The notes: generated by a model not told the origin, from the sequence alone. Positions 15,988 through 23,989 are shown, counted from the stretch's first letter. The stretch: 36,364 nt of DNA from Selenomonadaceae bacterium (GCA_017554285.1 JAFZIQ010000025.1:1-36364); one strand, 5' to 3'. Made by a program: numbers and translations.

Positions 15988-16755
15988 CTATTTGATAAGG
16001 TCGGCTCCAAACCATTTCTCCGAAATTTTTTGGGCAGTGCCGTCGGCGATAACTTTATTAAAAGCCTCTTGAACTCTGTCGCGTAATTCTTTGTCCTCTT
16101 TGCGAAAACCGATTCCGATTTCGGTAGCGATTCCTATCGTCACATTGATTATCCTAAACTTTTTCTGATTTTGGATTATCTCGTAGCGGGCGGTTATTTC
16201 GTCGCAAATCAACACGTCAACCACTCCGCTCTCCAAATCCTCAAATGCCTTTTTGTAGGTTTTATAAGTCCTGAAATCCTTAAAAGTGTCTTGAAGGTCT
16301 TCGTTTTTAATCACATAAACTTCGGCAGTCGAGCCGGCTTGCGTTCCGACAATTTTTCCAGCCAAGTCTTTTTCGGATTTGATTTCCAATTTACTGTCCG
16401 CCTTAACCAAAAGTATTTGCCGATTATCCAAATAGGGCTTGCTGTAGAGAATATTTTTCTTGCGTTCGGGCGTTATGTCCAAGCCGTTCCAAATAATATC
16501 AATATTGCCCGTCTTGAGTTCGATAATTTTGTTATCCCAATTAATAGGCTTGAATTCAATCGTAACTCCCATACGTTTAGCCGTCTCTTTAGCCAAATCA
16601 ATATCGAAGCCGACAAGTTCGCCCTGTTCGTCTCGGAAGCCCATAGGCGCGTATTCGTCATCGAGTCCGATAACCAATTTTGTCGGCTTACTGACTTCGC
16701 CGCAACCCGTCATCAGCAAAACAATCGCGCAGATTGCCGCAAATAACTTTTTCAT
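15988..16755 (-). CDS. Amino acid-binding lipoprotein, array member 4
   Basis: 255 residues; signal MKKLFAAICAIVLLMTGC without heptamer repeats. All three canonical ligand contacts are present: GLDDEYAPMGF, WNGLDITPER and ICDE, plus GTQAGSTAEVY. It is closest in motif to member 1, which suggests that the pair share a ligand class, probably a polar or basic amino acid. The gap to member 3 is 24 bp; no promoter is visible. Confidence 0.91.
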   Translation of the reverse strand: MKKLFAAICAIVLLMTGCGEVSKPTKLVIGLDDEYAPMGFRDEQGELVGFDIDLAKETAKRMGVTIEFKPINWDNKIIELKTGNIDIIWNGLDITPERKKNILYSKPYLDNRQILLVKADSKLEIKSEKDLAGKIVGTQAGSTAEVYVIKNEDLQDTFKDFRTYKTYKKAFEDLESGVVDVLICDEITARYEIIQNQKKFRIINVTIGIATEIGIGFRKEDKELRDRVQEAFNKVIADGTAQKISEKWFGADLIK

Positions 16756-16770
16756 GACGAAACCCTCCGT

Positions 16771-17577
16771 TTATCTCTTAGCTTTAATGAGATCAACTCC
16801 AAACCATTGTTCAGAAATTTTTTTAGCCGTGCCGTCATTAATCATTTCGTCGAAAACTTTTTGAACTTCGTCGTGCAACTTAATATTGTCTTTGCGAAAA
16901 CCTATTCCAAATTCCGTGACGGGACCTACCGTCAATTCAATAACTTCAAACGCGCCGGGATTTCTGACCAATTCATAACGCGCCGCAATTTCATCGACTA
17001 TGATAACGTCAAATTTTCCTTCGCTCAAAGATTTGAAGCCCTCTCTGACATCAATATACTTTTCAAACGAAGCAAAACTGTTTTTAAGCTCCGGATTGTC
17101 GTTGATATAATCTTCGGAGTTCGAGCCGGCTTGCGTCCCGACAATTTTATTTGCAAGGTCGCTTAACTTGCCGATATTTTGAGTATTGCCATTCCTGACC
17201 AAAAGAATTTGCCGATTGTCCATGTAAGGCTTGCTGAACATCATATAACTTTTGTATTCGTCCATAATGTCGCAACCGTTCCAAATCATGTCAATATCGC
17301 CGGAAGTTATCTCAGCCTCTTTGTTGTCCCAAATAATCGGCTTGAATTCAATCGCGACACCCATACGCTTAGCCGCCTCCTTAGCCAAATCAACGTCGAA
17401 GCCGATAATATTTCCGTTTTCGTCACGAAAACCCATTGGCGCAAAGCCGTCATCAATCCCGATGATTATTTTCCCGCGATTAATCGAAGTATTGCTGTCC
17501 GCCGAATTGCCGCCGCAACCCGCGATAAACAATGCGCAAAGCGTAATGCATAATGCGTAATGAAATAACTTTTTCAT
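16771..17577 (-). CDS. Amino acid-binding lipoprotein, array member 5 (Arg-to-Tyr variant)
   Basis: 268 residues; signal MKKLFHYALCITLCALFIAGC. As in member 2, the ligand segment reads WNGCDIMDEYK, so the Arg that should bind the carboxylate is Tyr and the Thr is Met, while GIDDGFAPMGF and the Asp (IVDE) remain. It shares the SNSEDYIN motif with member 2. The ATG at 17577 was chosen because GGGGAGGG lies just upstream; an in-frame start five codons earlier falls in that site. The signal-peptide core is encoded by heptamer repeats at 17531-17565. The gap to member 4 is 15 bp. Confidence 0.9.
   Translation of the reverse strand: MKKLFHYALCITLCALFIAGCGGNSADSNTSINRGKIIIGIDDGFAPMGFRDENGNIIGFDVDLAKEAAKRMGVAIEFKPIIWDNKEAEITSGDIDMIWNGCDIMDEYKSYMMFSKPYMDNRQILLVRNGNTQNIGKLSDLANKIVGTQAGSNSEDYINDNPELKNSFASFEKYIDVREGFKSLSEGKFDVIIVDEIAARYELVRNPGAFEVIELTVGPVTEFGIGFRKDNIKLHDEVQKVFDEMINDGTAKKISEQWFGVDLIKAKR
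17531..17565 (-). repeat. Heptamer repeats (AATGCGT family) inside the member 5 signal peptide
   Basis: Five consecutive 7-bp units (AATGCGC, AAAGCGT, AATGCAT and so on, + strand) encode HYALCITLCAL. Confidence 0.78.
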
Positions 17578-17592
17578 AACAGCCCTCCCCAT

Positions 17593-18399
17593 TTATCTCC
17601 TTTTACTTCTGATAAGGTCGGCTCCAAACCATTGCTCGGAAATTTTTTTAGCAGTGCCGTCCTTAATCATTTCGTCGAAAGTCGCCTGAATTCTGTCGCG
17701 TAACTCTGTATCTTCTTTGCGAAAACCGATGCCCGTCTCGGTTATAACGCCAATTTTAATATCGATTATCTTTAATTGGTCGGGGTGAGTATTCATTTCA
17801 TAACGGGCAATAAGTTCATCACAAACAATAAGTTCAATTTCATCGTTCATTAAAGCCACAATCGCATCTTTAAATCTGTCGTAAGTTTTATGCTCACCCA
17901 AAACGTCTTTAAAATTTCTTTTAAGATAACAATCCGAAGTCGAGCCGGCTTGCGTTCCGATAATCTTACCTGCCAAATCGTGTTCCGAATAAACAGGCAA
18001 CGTGCAATCCCTCTTAGCCAAAACTATTTGGCGGTCGTCCATGTAAGACTTGCTGAATATCATATAACTTTTGCGCTCTTCGGTTATGTCAAGCCCGTTC
18101 CAAATTATATCTATGTGACCCGAAAGAATTTCTTCGCGCTTATTATCCCAATTAATGGGCTGAAATACCATATTAACACCCATGCGTCTGCCGACTTCTT
18201 TAGCCAAATCAACGTCAAAGCCGACAAGTTCGCCGCGTTCATTTCTGAATCCCATTGGCGGGAAATCGTCATCCAATCCGACGATAATTTTTTGTTGTCC
18301 TTTGAAATCGCCGCAACCGCCGAAAAGCAATGCACAAACTGCAATTAGGAATGCGTAATGCGCAATGCGTAATGAGTAATAGAAAAATCTTTTCATCAT
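17593..18399 (-). CDS. Amino acid-binding lipoprotein, array member 6
   Basis: 268 residues with an unusually long signal peptide (about 32 residues, ending LLFGGC). Canonical contacts are present: GLDDDFPPMGF, WNGLDITEER and VCDE. Two ATG codons in tandem (18399 and 18396) could start it; an upstream extension is not signal-like. The binding site before them is weak (GGGG). The extra length of the signal is made of heptamer repeats at 18350-18377. The gap to member 5 is 15 bp. Confidence 0.89.
   Translation of the reverse strand: MMKRFFYYSLRIAHYAFLIAVCALLFGGCGDFKGQQKIIVGLDDDFPPMGFRNERGELVGFDVDLAKEVGRRMGVNMVFQPINWDNKREEILSGHIDIIWNGLDITEERKSYMIFSKSYMDDRQIVLAKRDCTLPVYSEHDLAGKIIGTQAGSTSDCYLKRNFKDVLGEHKTYDRFKDAIVALMNDEIELIVCDELIARYEMNTHPDQLKIIDIKIGVITETGIGFRKEDTELRDRIQATFDEMIKDGTAKKISEQWFGADLIRSKRR
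18350..18377 (-). repeat. Heptamer repeats (AATGCGT family) inside the member 6 signal peptide
   Basis: Four consecutive 7-bp units (AATGCGT, AATGCGC, AATGCGT, AATGAGT, + strand) encode SLRIAHYAF, the clearest copy of this family in the window. Confidence 0.85.
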
Positions 18400-18421
18400 A
18401 AAAACCCCGTAAGGATTAAAA

Positions 18422-19240
18422 TTATTTGTTCGTTCTGATAAGGTCGGCTCCAAACCATTTCTCGGAAATTTTTTCGGCAGTGCCGTCCTTAATCATTTCG
18501 TCAAAAACTTTTTGAAATCTGTCGTGCAATTCGGTTGCGTCTTTGCGGAATCCTACCGCCAATTCTGTAATCGGACCGACTGTCGCCTCGATTGCCTCAA
18601 ATTTATCAAGGTGACGATGCATTTCATAGCGGACAACCAATTCATCACAAATAACCGCGTCAACTTCGCCGTTCTCCAGAGCTTTAAATACGTGTTCATA
18701 GTTATCGTAAGTTATGAATTTGCCGAAACTTTCCTTGAGAGTTTTATCATAAGCAAGGTATTCGTCCGAAGGAGCACCCAACTGAGTACCGACAACTTTA
18801 CCCGCAAGGTCGGCAGCAGATACTATGCCTTTATTTGCGCCCTTCGCCACCAAAATAATTTGGCGGTTAAGCATGTAAGGCTTGCTGAAAAGAATATACT
18901 CCTTGCGTTCGGGTGTAATGTTAAAGCCGCTCCAAATAATATCAATTTTCCCTTCCGTAATCTCCGCCCGCTTGTTATCCCAATCTATGGGACGAAATTC
19001 GACTGTGACGCCCATGCGTTCGGCGACTTCTTCGGCAAGGTCAATGTCAAAGCCGACAATTTCATTATCATCATTTCTGAATCCGAACGGCGCGTAAGCG
19101 TCATCAAGTCCGATAATAAGTTTTTGATTAGGCGTTTCGGCGTCTTCAACTTCGACGGCTTTTTTTTCTTCGCCAATGCAACCCGTGAAAAGCAATGCAA
19201 GATTTATAATCAGGAATGCGTAACAAAAAATTTTCCTCAT
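18422..19240 (-). CDS. Amino acid-binding lipoprotein, array member 7 (promoter-proximal)
   Basis: 272 residues, first gene of the array. Signal MRKIFCYAFLIINLALLFTGC is followed by a short acidic tether. Ligand motifs are GLDDAYAPFGF, WSGFNITPER and ICDE; the GTQLGAPSDEY motif and the Ser-Gly-Phe-Asn change mark it as the most divergent member that keeps the Arg. AGGAG eight bases before the ATG at 19240 supports the start. A good promoter lies 40-70 bp upstream. Diverged 7-bp units (19194-19228) also underlie its signal peptide. Confidence 0.9.
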   Translation of the reverse strand: MRKIFCYAFLIINLALLFTGCIGEEKKAVEVEDAETPNQKLIIGLDDAYAPFGFRNDDNEIVGFDIDLAEEVAERMGVTVEFRPIDWDNKRAEITEGKIDIIWSGFNITPERKEYILFSKPYMLNRQIILVAKGANKGIVSAADLAGKVVGTQLGAPSDEYLAYDKTLKESFGKFITYDNYEHVFKALENGEVDAVICDELVVRYEMHRHLDKFEAIEATVGPITELAVGFRKDATELHDRFQKVFDEMIKDGTAEKISEKWFGADLIRTNK

Positions 19241-19279
19241 ACAGTAAACTCCTCTCCAAAAGAGAATTGCCTTGCTTGA

Positions 19280-19309
19280 ATTATATTTTAAGTATCGCGT
19301 GCTTGTCAA
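19280..19309 (-). promoter_or_regulatory. Main promoter of the binding-protein array
   Basis: On the - strand TTGACA (19304-19309), an 18-bp spacer and TATAAT (19280-19285), about 40 bp before the ATG of member 7. No operator is evident. Confidence 0.75.
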
Positions 19310-19462
19310 AATTTATTTGGCGGGAAAATTTTTATCCTCCCTTGCGTGAAGAAGACCGATGAGATGAATTGCCGATTGACTTTGTAGTTTCAAAAAGATA
19401 TATTCTGGTTGTGGATGACTACCACGTTAAAAAAGTGTAATTTTAAAAGTAAGCGGAACCCG

Positions 19463-19563
19463 AAAGGCGACCGTGTGTGGGCGACTTGGACTCGCCTTTG
19501 AGAATAAGGATTGCATAAATCAAACTTCTCATGAATCCCCCGCCTCTACAGGCGGTGAGAAGT
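19463..19563 (+). mobile_element. Probable IS200/IS605-family right-end (omega-RNA-like) remnant
   Basis: In the 300-bp gap before leuA, AAAGGCGA (19463-19470) pairs with TCGCCTTT (19492-19499). A second bulged hairpin follows: ACTTCTCA (19524-19531) with TGAGAAGT (19556-19563), and inside it CCGCCT with AGGCGG around CTAC. The motif GAATCCCCCGCC...GGCGG followed by GTTCAA is the look of right ends of IS200/IS605 elements, where the guide RNA of TnpB ends. No transposase or TnpB ORF is present, so this would be a relic. The rest of 19310-19462 shows nothing recognisable. Confidence 0.45.
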
Positions 19564-19571
19564 TCAACTGC

Positions 19572-19577
19572 TATAAT
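19572..19577 (+). promoter_or_regulatory. Possible -10 box for leuA
   Basis: TATAAT about 49 bp before the leuA start, directly after the hairpin remnant. No good -35 is found at 16-18 bp, so this is weak. No leucine leader peptide or T-box motif was seen. Confidence 0.3.
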
Positions 19578-19625
19578 CTCGGCGTTTGAAATTTACATTA
19601 CGAATTATTGACGAGGTGTTGAATT

Positions 19626-21296
19626 TTGAAGAATCATACAAAGTACAGTAAAGGTTATTTCATGCCGCCCGAAATGATAATGGATTGGGCGCAGAAAGAA
19701 TATCCCGAAAAAGCTCCGGTATGGTGCAGTGTCGACCTGCGCGACGGTAATCAATCGCTGATTATTCCGATGAGTCTCGACGAGAAGATTGAGTTTTATA
19801 AAACGCTCGTCAAAATCGGATTCAAAGAGATTGAAGTCGGTTTCCCCGCCGCCAGCGATACGGAATATGCGTTGCTTCGCAAGTTGATTGAAGATAATTT
19901 GATTCCCGACGATGTAACGGTTCAAGTTTTGACGCAAGCGCGGGAACACATTATAAAGAAAACTTTTGAGGCACTCGAAGGCGCGAAAAATGCAATAGTT
20001 CACGTTTACAATTCGACTTCGGTAGCTCAGCGCGAGCAAGTCTTCAGAATGTCGAAGGACGAGATAAAAAATATTGCGACGGACGGCGCGAAACTTTTAC
20101 TTGAGCTGACGAAGAAGGCGGGCGCGAATTATCGATTTGAATATTCGCCCGAAAGTTTCACGGGAACAGAGCCTGAATACGCGCTTGAAGTTTGCAATGC
20201 CGTCCTCGACGTTTGGGAACCCGTTATCGACCGTCGCCCGATTATCAATATCCCCGTAACGGTTGAAATGAGTTTGCCGCATATTTACGCCGCGCAGGTT
20301 GCTTACATAAATAAATATCTCAAGTTCCGCGATAAAGTTGTTTTGAGCCTTCACCCGCATAACGACAGAGGTTGCGGCGTGGCAGATTGTGAACTCGGAC
20401 TTTTGGCGGGCGCGGACAGAATTGAGGGAACACTCTTCGGCAACGGCGAACGTACCGGCAACGTCGACATTGTAACTTTGGCAATGAATATGTTTGCTTT
20501 GGGCGTCGACCCCAAACTTGATTTCAGCAATATGCCCGAACTCGTTGAAATGTATGAGCGCGTCACTCGAATGAAAGTTCACGATCGTCAACCTTATGCG
20601 GGCTCATTGGTCTTTACGGCATTCAGCGGCAGTCATCAAGACGCGATTGCCAAAGGTATGCATTGGCGCGACGAAAAAAATCCCGACCGTTGGACTGTGC
20701 CTTACTTGCCAATCGACCCGCACGACGTTGGCAGGACTTACGACAGCGACGTTATCAGAATCAATTCGCAGAGCGGCAAGGGCGGCGTCGGATTTATTAT
20801 GGAGCAACGTTACGGCGTCGAAATGCCCAAAAAAATGCGCGAGGATTTCGGCTATTGCGTCAAGGCTGTTTCCGACCGCAAGCACAAAGAACTTTTGCCC
20901 GACGAAATTTATCAAATTTTCAGCGACCAATATGTCAACGTCGACAAGCCGTATAAGCTGATTGAATTTCATCTTCGCAAAGAACCGGGCGGCGCACGTG
21001 TGGGCAGTGTAGATTTGGAAGTCGACGGCGAACGAATAACTTATATGGCTCGCGGCAACGGTCGACTTGACGCCGTCTCTAACGCCATGCAAAAAAATCT
21101 CGGCATAAACTATTCCAATCTGACTTACAACGAACACGCTTTGGAAATCGGACAATCTGCGCGGGCTATCGCTTACATTTCAATCACGGGCGCGGACGGT
21201 AAAACTTTCTGGGGCGCGGGCATGGATACCGATATTATCACGGCGTCGATTCAAGCCCTGTTCAGCGCGATAAACAGAATGGTTATGAATAAGTAG
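19626..21296 (+). CDS. leuA: 2-isopropylmalate synthase (long LeuA form)
   Basis: This enzyme condenses acetyl-CoA with 2-ketoisovalerate, the first step of leucine synthesis. The 556-residue protein carries the catalytic DLRDGNQSL (37-45), the metal-binding LHPHNDRG and GNGERTGNVD, and a C-terminal LeuA allosteric domain for leucine feedback (from about 430). The sequence pattern fits the longer form found in yeast and Actinobacteria rather than the 510-residue E. coli form. The start is TTG at 19626 with GAGG nine bases upstream; the next ATG would remove conserved residues. No other leu gene is adjacent. Confidence 0.93.
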   Translation: MKNHTKYSKGYFMPPEMIMDWAQKEYPEKAPVWCSVDLRDGNQSLIIPMSLDEKIEFYKTLVKIGFKEIEVGFPAASDTEYALLRKLIEDNLIPDDVTVQVLTQAREHIIKKTFEALEGAKNAIVHVYNSTSVAQREQVFRMSKDEIKNIATDGAKLLLELTKKAGANYRFEYSPESFTGTEPEYALEVCNAVLDVWEPVIDRRPIINIPVTVEMSLPHIYAAQVAYINKYLKFRDKVVLSLHPHNDRGCGVADCELGLLAGADRIEGTLFGNGERTGNVDIVTLAMNMFALGVDPKLDFSNMPELVEMYERVTRMKVHDRQPYAGSLVFTAFSGSHQDAIAKGMHWRDEKNPDRWTVPYLPIDPHDVGRTYDSDVIRINSQSGKGGVGFIMEQRYGVEMPKKMREDFGYCVKAVSDRKHKELLPDEIYQIFSDQYVNVDKPYKLIEFHLRKEPGGARVGSVDLEVDGERITYMARGNGRLDAVSNAMQKNLGINYSNLTYNEHALEIGQSARAIAYISITGADGKTFWGAGMDTDIITASIQALFSAINRMVMNK

Positions 21297-21312
21297 AATC
21301 CGTTTTGTAAAT

Positions 21313-21350
21313 AAAAAAATCCTCCTCCTGTTTCGGAAGAGGATTTTTTT
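21313..21350. terminator. Bidirectional terminator between leuA and recR
   Basis: A-run, ATCCTC pairing with GAGGAT plus TCC/GGA inside, then seven T. It serves both convergent genes. Confidence 0.88.
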
Positions 21351-21948
21351 AAACCGGTACGCGATTTTCTATTGCCTTAGCGATAGTCAAACTGTCTGTT
21401 CCCGCGAAGTCCGCGCCGACTGCCAAGCCTCGCGCAAGTTTCGTAACTTTGACGCCCGCAGGATTCAGCAATCGCGATATAAAAAGTGAAGTCGCATCGC
21501 CTTCAACGGTCGGTTCAAATGCGATTATCACTTCTTGAACGCTGTCTTCACTTACACGCTTTATCAGCTCGCGCAGATGAATATCGTTTTGCGATACGCC
21601 CGCCAACGGAGAAATCAATCCGCCCGTAACGTGATATTTGCCGTCGAAAGTTCCTGCTCGTTCGATAGCGTCCAAATCCTTAGCGTCCTTGACTACGCAA
21701 ATAATTTTCCCGTCGCGCTTATTCGAGGCGCAAATGTCACAGATATTTTTTTCGGCGTCAATCGTGTTGAAACAAATTTCGCAAGCGTGAGTATCAAGCT
21801 TGACCGAACGAATCGCCGCCGCCAAATTTTCTACGTCATCGGATTTCATTTCCGCTATATGATAAGCAAGCCGAGCGGCAGTTTTAATTCCGACGCCCGG
21901 CAATTTCGTAAGCGACTCAACCAAAGCCGCCATTGCTTTTGAACTCAT
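21349..21948 (-). CDS. recR: Recombination mediator protein RecR
   Basis: 199 residues, standard length. The order is a helix-hairpin-helix (LTKLPGVGIKTAARLAYH), a four-cysteine zinc finger (Cys56, 59, 70, 73) and a Toprim domain. RecR works with RecO and RecF to load RecA on single-stranded gaps. It follows ybaB by 6 bp with a weak binding site, so translation is probably coupled. The dnaX-ybaB-recR order is widely conserved. Confidence 0.96.
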   Translation of the reverse strand: MSSKAMAALVESLTKLPGVGIKTAARLAYHIAEMKSDDVENLAAAIRSVKLDTHACEICFNTIDAEKNICDICASNKRDGKIICVVKDAKDLDAIERAGTFDGKYHVTGGLISPLAGVSQNDIHLRELIKRVSEDSVQEVIIAFEPTVEGDATSLFISRLLNPAGVKVTKLARGLAVGADFAGTDSLTIAKAIENRVPV

Positions 21949-21954
21949 AAATTA

Positions 21955-22323
21955 TTAAGCCTTGCCGCCGCCTAAAAATTTTCCGATAAGGTCTCCTATG
22001 TTGCCGCCTGCGCCGCCAAGTGCATTGGTCGCGAAGGACGCCATGTTGGAATTAATTTTCTTTTCGATTTCGGCATTGGCTGCATTAACCGCGCTGACTA
22101 CCAAATCTTCAATAACGCTGACTTCAACGTCTTTGATGAGTTCGGGCGAAATCTTAATCTCTTTAACGACTTTCTCGCCGTCAACCGTCGCGCTGACTAC
22201 GCCGCCGCCGACTTGAGCCGTAGCAGTTTCCTGTTTAATTTTAGCCTTGCTCTCCTCAAAAGTTTTTTGCAAAGCTTGCGCCTGTCTGAGTATCGCGTTT
22301 AAATCAAGTCCCTGTTGTGCCAT
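21955..22323 (-). CDS. ybaB: YbaB/EbfC-family nucleoid-associated protein
   Basis: 122 residues. The family core is recognisable in VGGGVVSATVDGEKVVKEIKI and in the DLVVSAVNAANAEIEKK helix; the C-terminal tail is Gly-rich. YbaB dimers bind DNA without strong specificity. The start is ATG 22323 with AAGGAGAG eight bases upstream. It lies 17 bp after dnaX in the conserved dnaX-ybaB-recR cluster. Confidence 0.93.
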   Translation of the reverse strand: MAQQGLDLNAILRQAQALQKTFEESKAKIKQETATAQVGGGVVSATVDGEKVVKEIKISPELIKDVEVSVIEDLVVSAVNAANAEIEKKINSNMASFATNALGGAGGNIGDLIGKFLGGGKA

Positions 22324-22340
22324 TTCAAAATCTCTCCTTG

Positions 22341-23789
22341 TCAATCATTAATTTTTACAACATCGGACGCTTGAAAGGCTTCCATTGCGCCCGTAAGATT
22401 CTTGCGAGCGGGTTCGGACATATTGTTTAGAACGGGCGACGGCAACTTTGTATCGACGACGTAAGAAAATTTTATCGTCCGCCCCGTATTCTGCGCGGCT
22501 TGCCGTTCAAAATCCTTTTGAATTTTCTTAAACATATTCGCAGTAACTGCCGATTTAAAGCCCAAGTTCAAAGTGTCACCCGTAAAACTGAGGACTCTTA
22601 CTTTATCGCGAATATATTTTACGTCCGAAATTTCTCCGCTTAATGAATCCGCTGTATCATAAAAAATTTTTTGCCCTGCGTCAAGATTTTCATTGGGCAA
22701 AGAAATCTGCGCGGGTTGCGACGCTGTAAAAGTTTGAACGGGCGCGGCAAGTTTCATCAATGTCATTTCCAAAATTATATCGGGAATGCCGGAGCCGTTC
22801 ATTTCAATCGTTGCTTTTCTCAGCGCGTCGATAAAATTATCCGGCTCGGAGAAATTTTTTTCATTACGGTCGAGCATGTCAAATTCAATATCGCGGAGCC
22901 GTGTGATTAATGATTCGGCGATAATATTTGCCGATAAACCCGACCTGAAAGCTTGCGTAATCGCTCTGCCGACTGCCGCTCTGTCTTTAGCTTTGACTGC
23001 GGAAATTATTTCGTCCAAATTTTCATCGGAAATTAATCCCAAAGTTTCGTTTACGTCGTCAAGGGTAATTTCCTTATCAGCCATTGCATAGCATTGGTCG
23101 AGATAAGTCATCGCGTCGCGCATTGAACCTTCAGCAAGCCGAGCGATTTTTTTAGCCGCCTCTTCCTGCAAACCCACGTTCAATCTTCTTGCCAACGTCA
23201 AAAGGTACGGCGCAATTATCGACGGCGGTATCAGTCTGAAATTCAAAACTTGACAGCGCGAGCGAATTGTCATCGGCACTTTATTTATTTCGGTCGTCGC
23301 CAAAAAAAATGCCACATTCGGCGGCGGCTCCTCAATTAATTTCAAAATCGAATTGACTGCCTCGAACGACAGCATATGAACTTCGTCGATTATAAAAGTT
23401 TTGACGCGTGCTCTGAGCGGCGCAAGATAAGCGGTCGATAAAAGGCGCGTGACATCTTCAACCGAACGATTGGACGCGGCGTCAAACTCCACATTATCGG
23501 GCGATGAGTCAAAGGATTTACATGATTCGCATTTATTGCAAGGGATTTCTTTTTTATCAAGCGGACGACCGGCAAGTTGTGCCTCGTGAACTCTGTCGCA
23601 ATTCATAGCTTTGGATAAAAGCCGTGCCGTAGAAGTTTTGCCCGTGCCGCGAGTGCCGACCAATAAATAAGCGTGTGACAATCTGCCGCTTGAAATTGCT
23701 CGCGTCAAGGCGTTTGAAATGTGCTCTTGCCCGATTAATTGCGACAAAGTTTTTGGTCTGCCGCGTGTATAAAGTGCCTCGTATGCCAT
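22341..23789 (-). CDS. dnaX: DNA polymerase III subunit gamma/tau
   Basis: The clamp-loader ATPase. Walker A is GTRGTGKT (45-52), and zinc is bound by Cys64, Cys84, Cys87 and Cys90. Walker B is IDEVHM, and the arginine-finger region TTEINKVPMTIRSRC follows. At 482 residues the protein is at the short end for tau-like forms, with a brief C-terminal region after the collar domain. The start is ATG 23789 with AAAGGAA upstream. A self-complementary element with a T-run lies only 20-30 bp upstream, so it may be the end of a separate RNA or a leader that affects dnaX. Confidence 0.95.
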   Translation of the reverse strand: MAYEALYTRGRPKTLSQLIGQEHISNALTRAISSGRLSHAYLLVGTRGTGKTSTARLLSKAMNCDRVHEAQLAGRPLDKKEIPCNKCESCKSFDSSPDNVEFDAASNRSVEDVTRLLSTAYLAPLRARVKTFIIDEVHMLSFEAVNSILKLIEEPPPNVAFFLATTEINKVPMTIRSRCQVLNFRLIPPSIIAPYLLTLARRLNVGLQEEAAKKIARLAEGSMRDAMTYLDQCYAMADKEITLDDVNETLGLISDENLDEIISAVKAKDRAAVGRAITQAFRSGLSANIIAESLITRLRDIEFDMLDRNEKNFSEPDNFIDALRKATIEMNGSGIPDIILEMTLMKLAAPVQTFTASQPAQISLPNENLDAGQKIFYDTADSLSGEISDVKYIRDKVRVLSFTGDTLNLGFKSAVTANMFKKIQKDFERQAAQNTGRTIKFSYVVDTKLPSPVLNNMSEPARKNLTGAMEAFQASDVVKIND

Positions 23790-23807
23790 AGAAAATTCCT
23801 TTCGCGC

Positions 23808-23949
23808 AAAAAAAATTTCAGCCGTCAACGCAAAGGCTTAATCTCATTCCGAAGCTGCGCTACAATAACCGCTCGTTGCTGCGTATGCCCTGGCGAGCTT
23901 GTCAGTACAGTTTGTGTTCGGCGAAACCAAGTCTCTGCGTTCACGGCTG
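23808..23949 (-). ncRNA. Unidentified self-complementary element with T-run (candidate small RNA)
   Basis: The ends of 23819-23949 pair over 15 or more bp: CAGCCGT with ACGGCTG, one mismatch, then AACGCA with TGCGTT, another mismatch and further pairs. Inside, GCTCG (23871-23875) pairs with CGAGC (23894-23898) and CCGAA with TTCGG. On the - strand the element ends in eight T just before dnaX, like an intrinsic terminator. It lacks the conserved SRP RNA core expected at this locus in Firmicutes and is not recognised as 6S, RNase P or tmRNA. It could instead be a miniature palindromic repeat. Confidence 0.4.
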
Positions 23950-23963
23950 TGAATTCAATTTAT

Positions 23964-23984
23964 AATTCGTAATGCGTAATTGCA
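23964..23984. repeat. Short AATGCGT-family heptamer tract
   Basis: Three 7-bp units, AATTCGT, AATGCGT and AATTGCA, between the structured element and tRNA-Ser; same family as the repeats in the lipoprotein signal peptides. Confidence 0.5.
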
Positions 23985-23989
23985 GTAGA

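Noticed and set aside
13974-19279. Several + strand ORFs of 100-255 codons opposite the binding-protein genes
   Set aside because: They recur at the same position opposite each paralogue, so they are shadows of conserved coding sequence.
19380-19500. Decayed TnpB C-terminus
   Set aside because: No frame shows the zinc-ribbon cysteines or the catalytic motifs; only the end structure resembles IS200/IS605.
19320-19625. T-box or leucine attenuator before leuA
   Set aside because: No T-box motif (AGGGTGG-type), no Leu-rich leader peptide and no terminator/antiterminator pair were found.
23819-23949. SRP RNA (ffs), expected near dnaX in Firmicutes
   Set aside because: The invariant GGAAGCAGC core and GNRA-type apical loop are absent; only a loose likeness (CCAGG ... 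GCAGCAA) exists.
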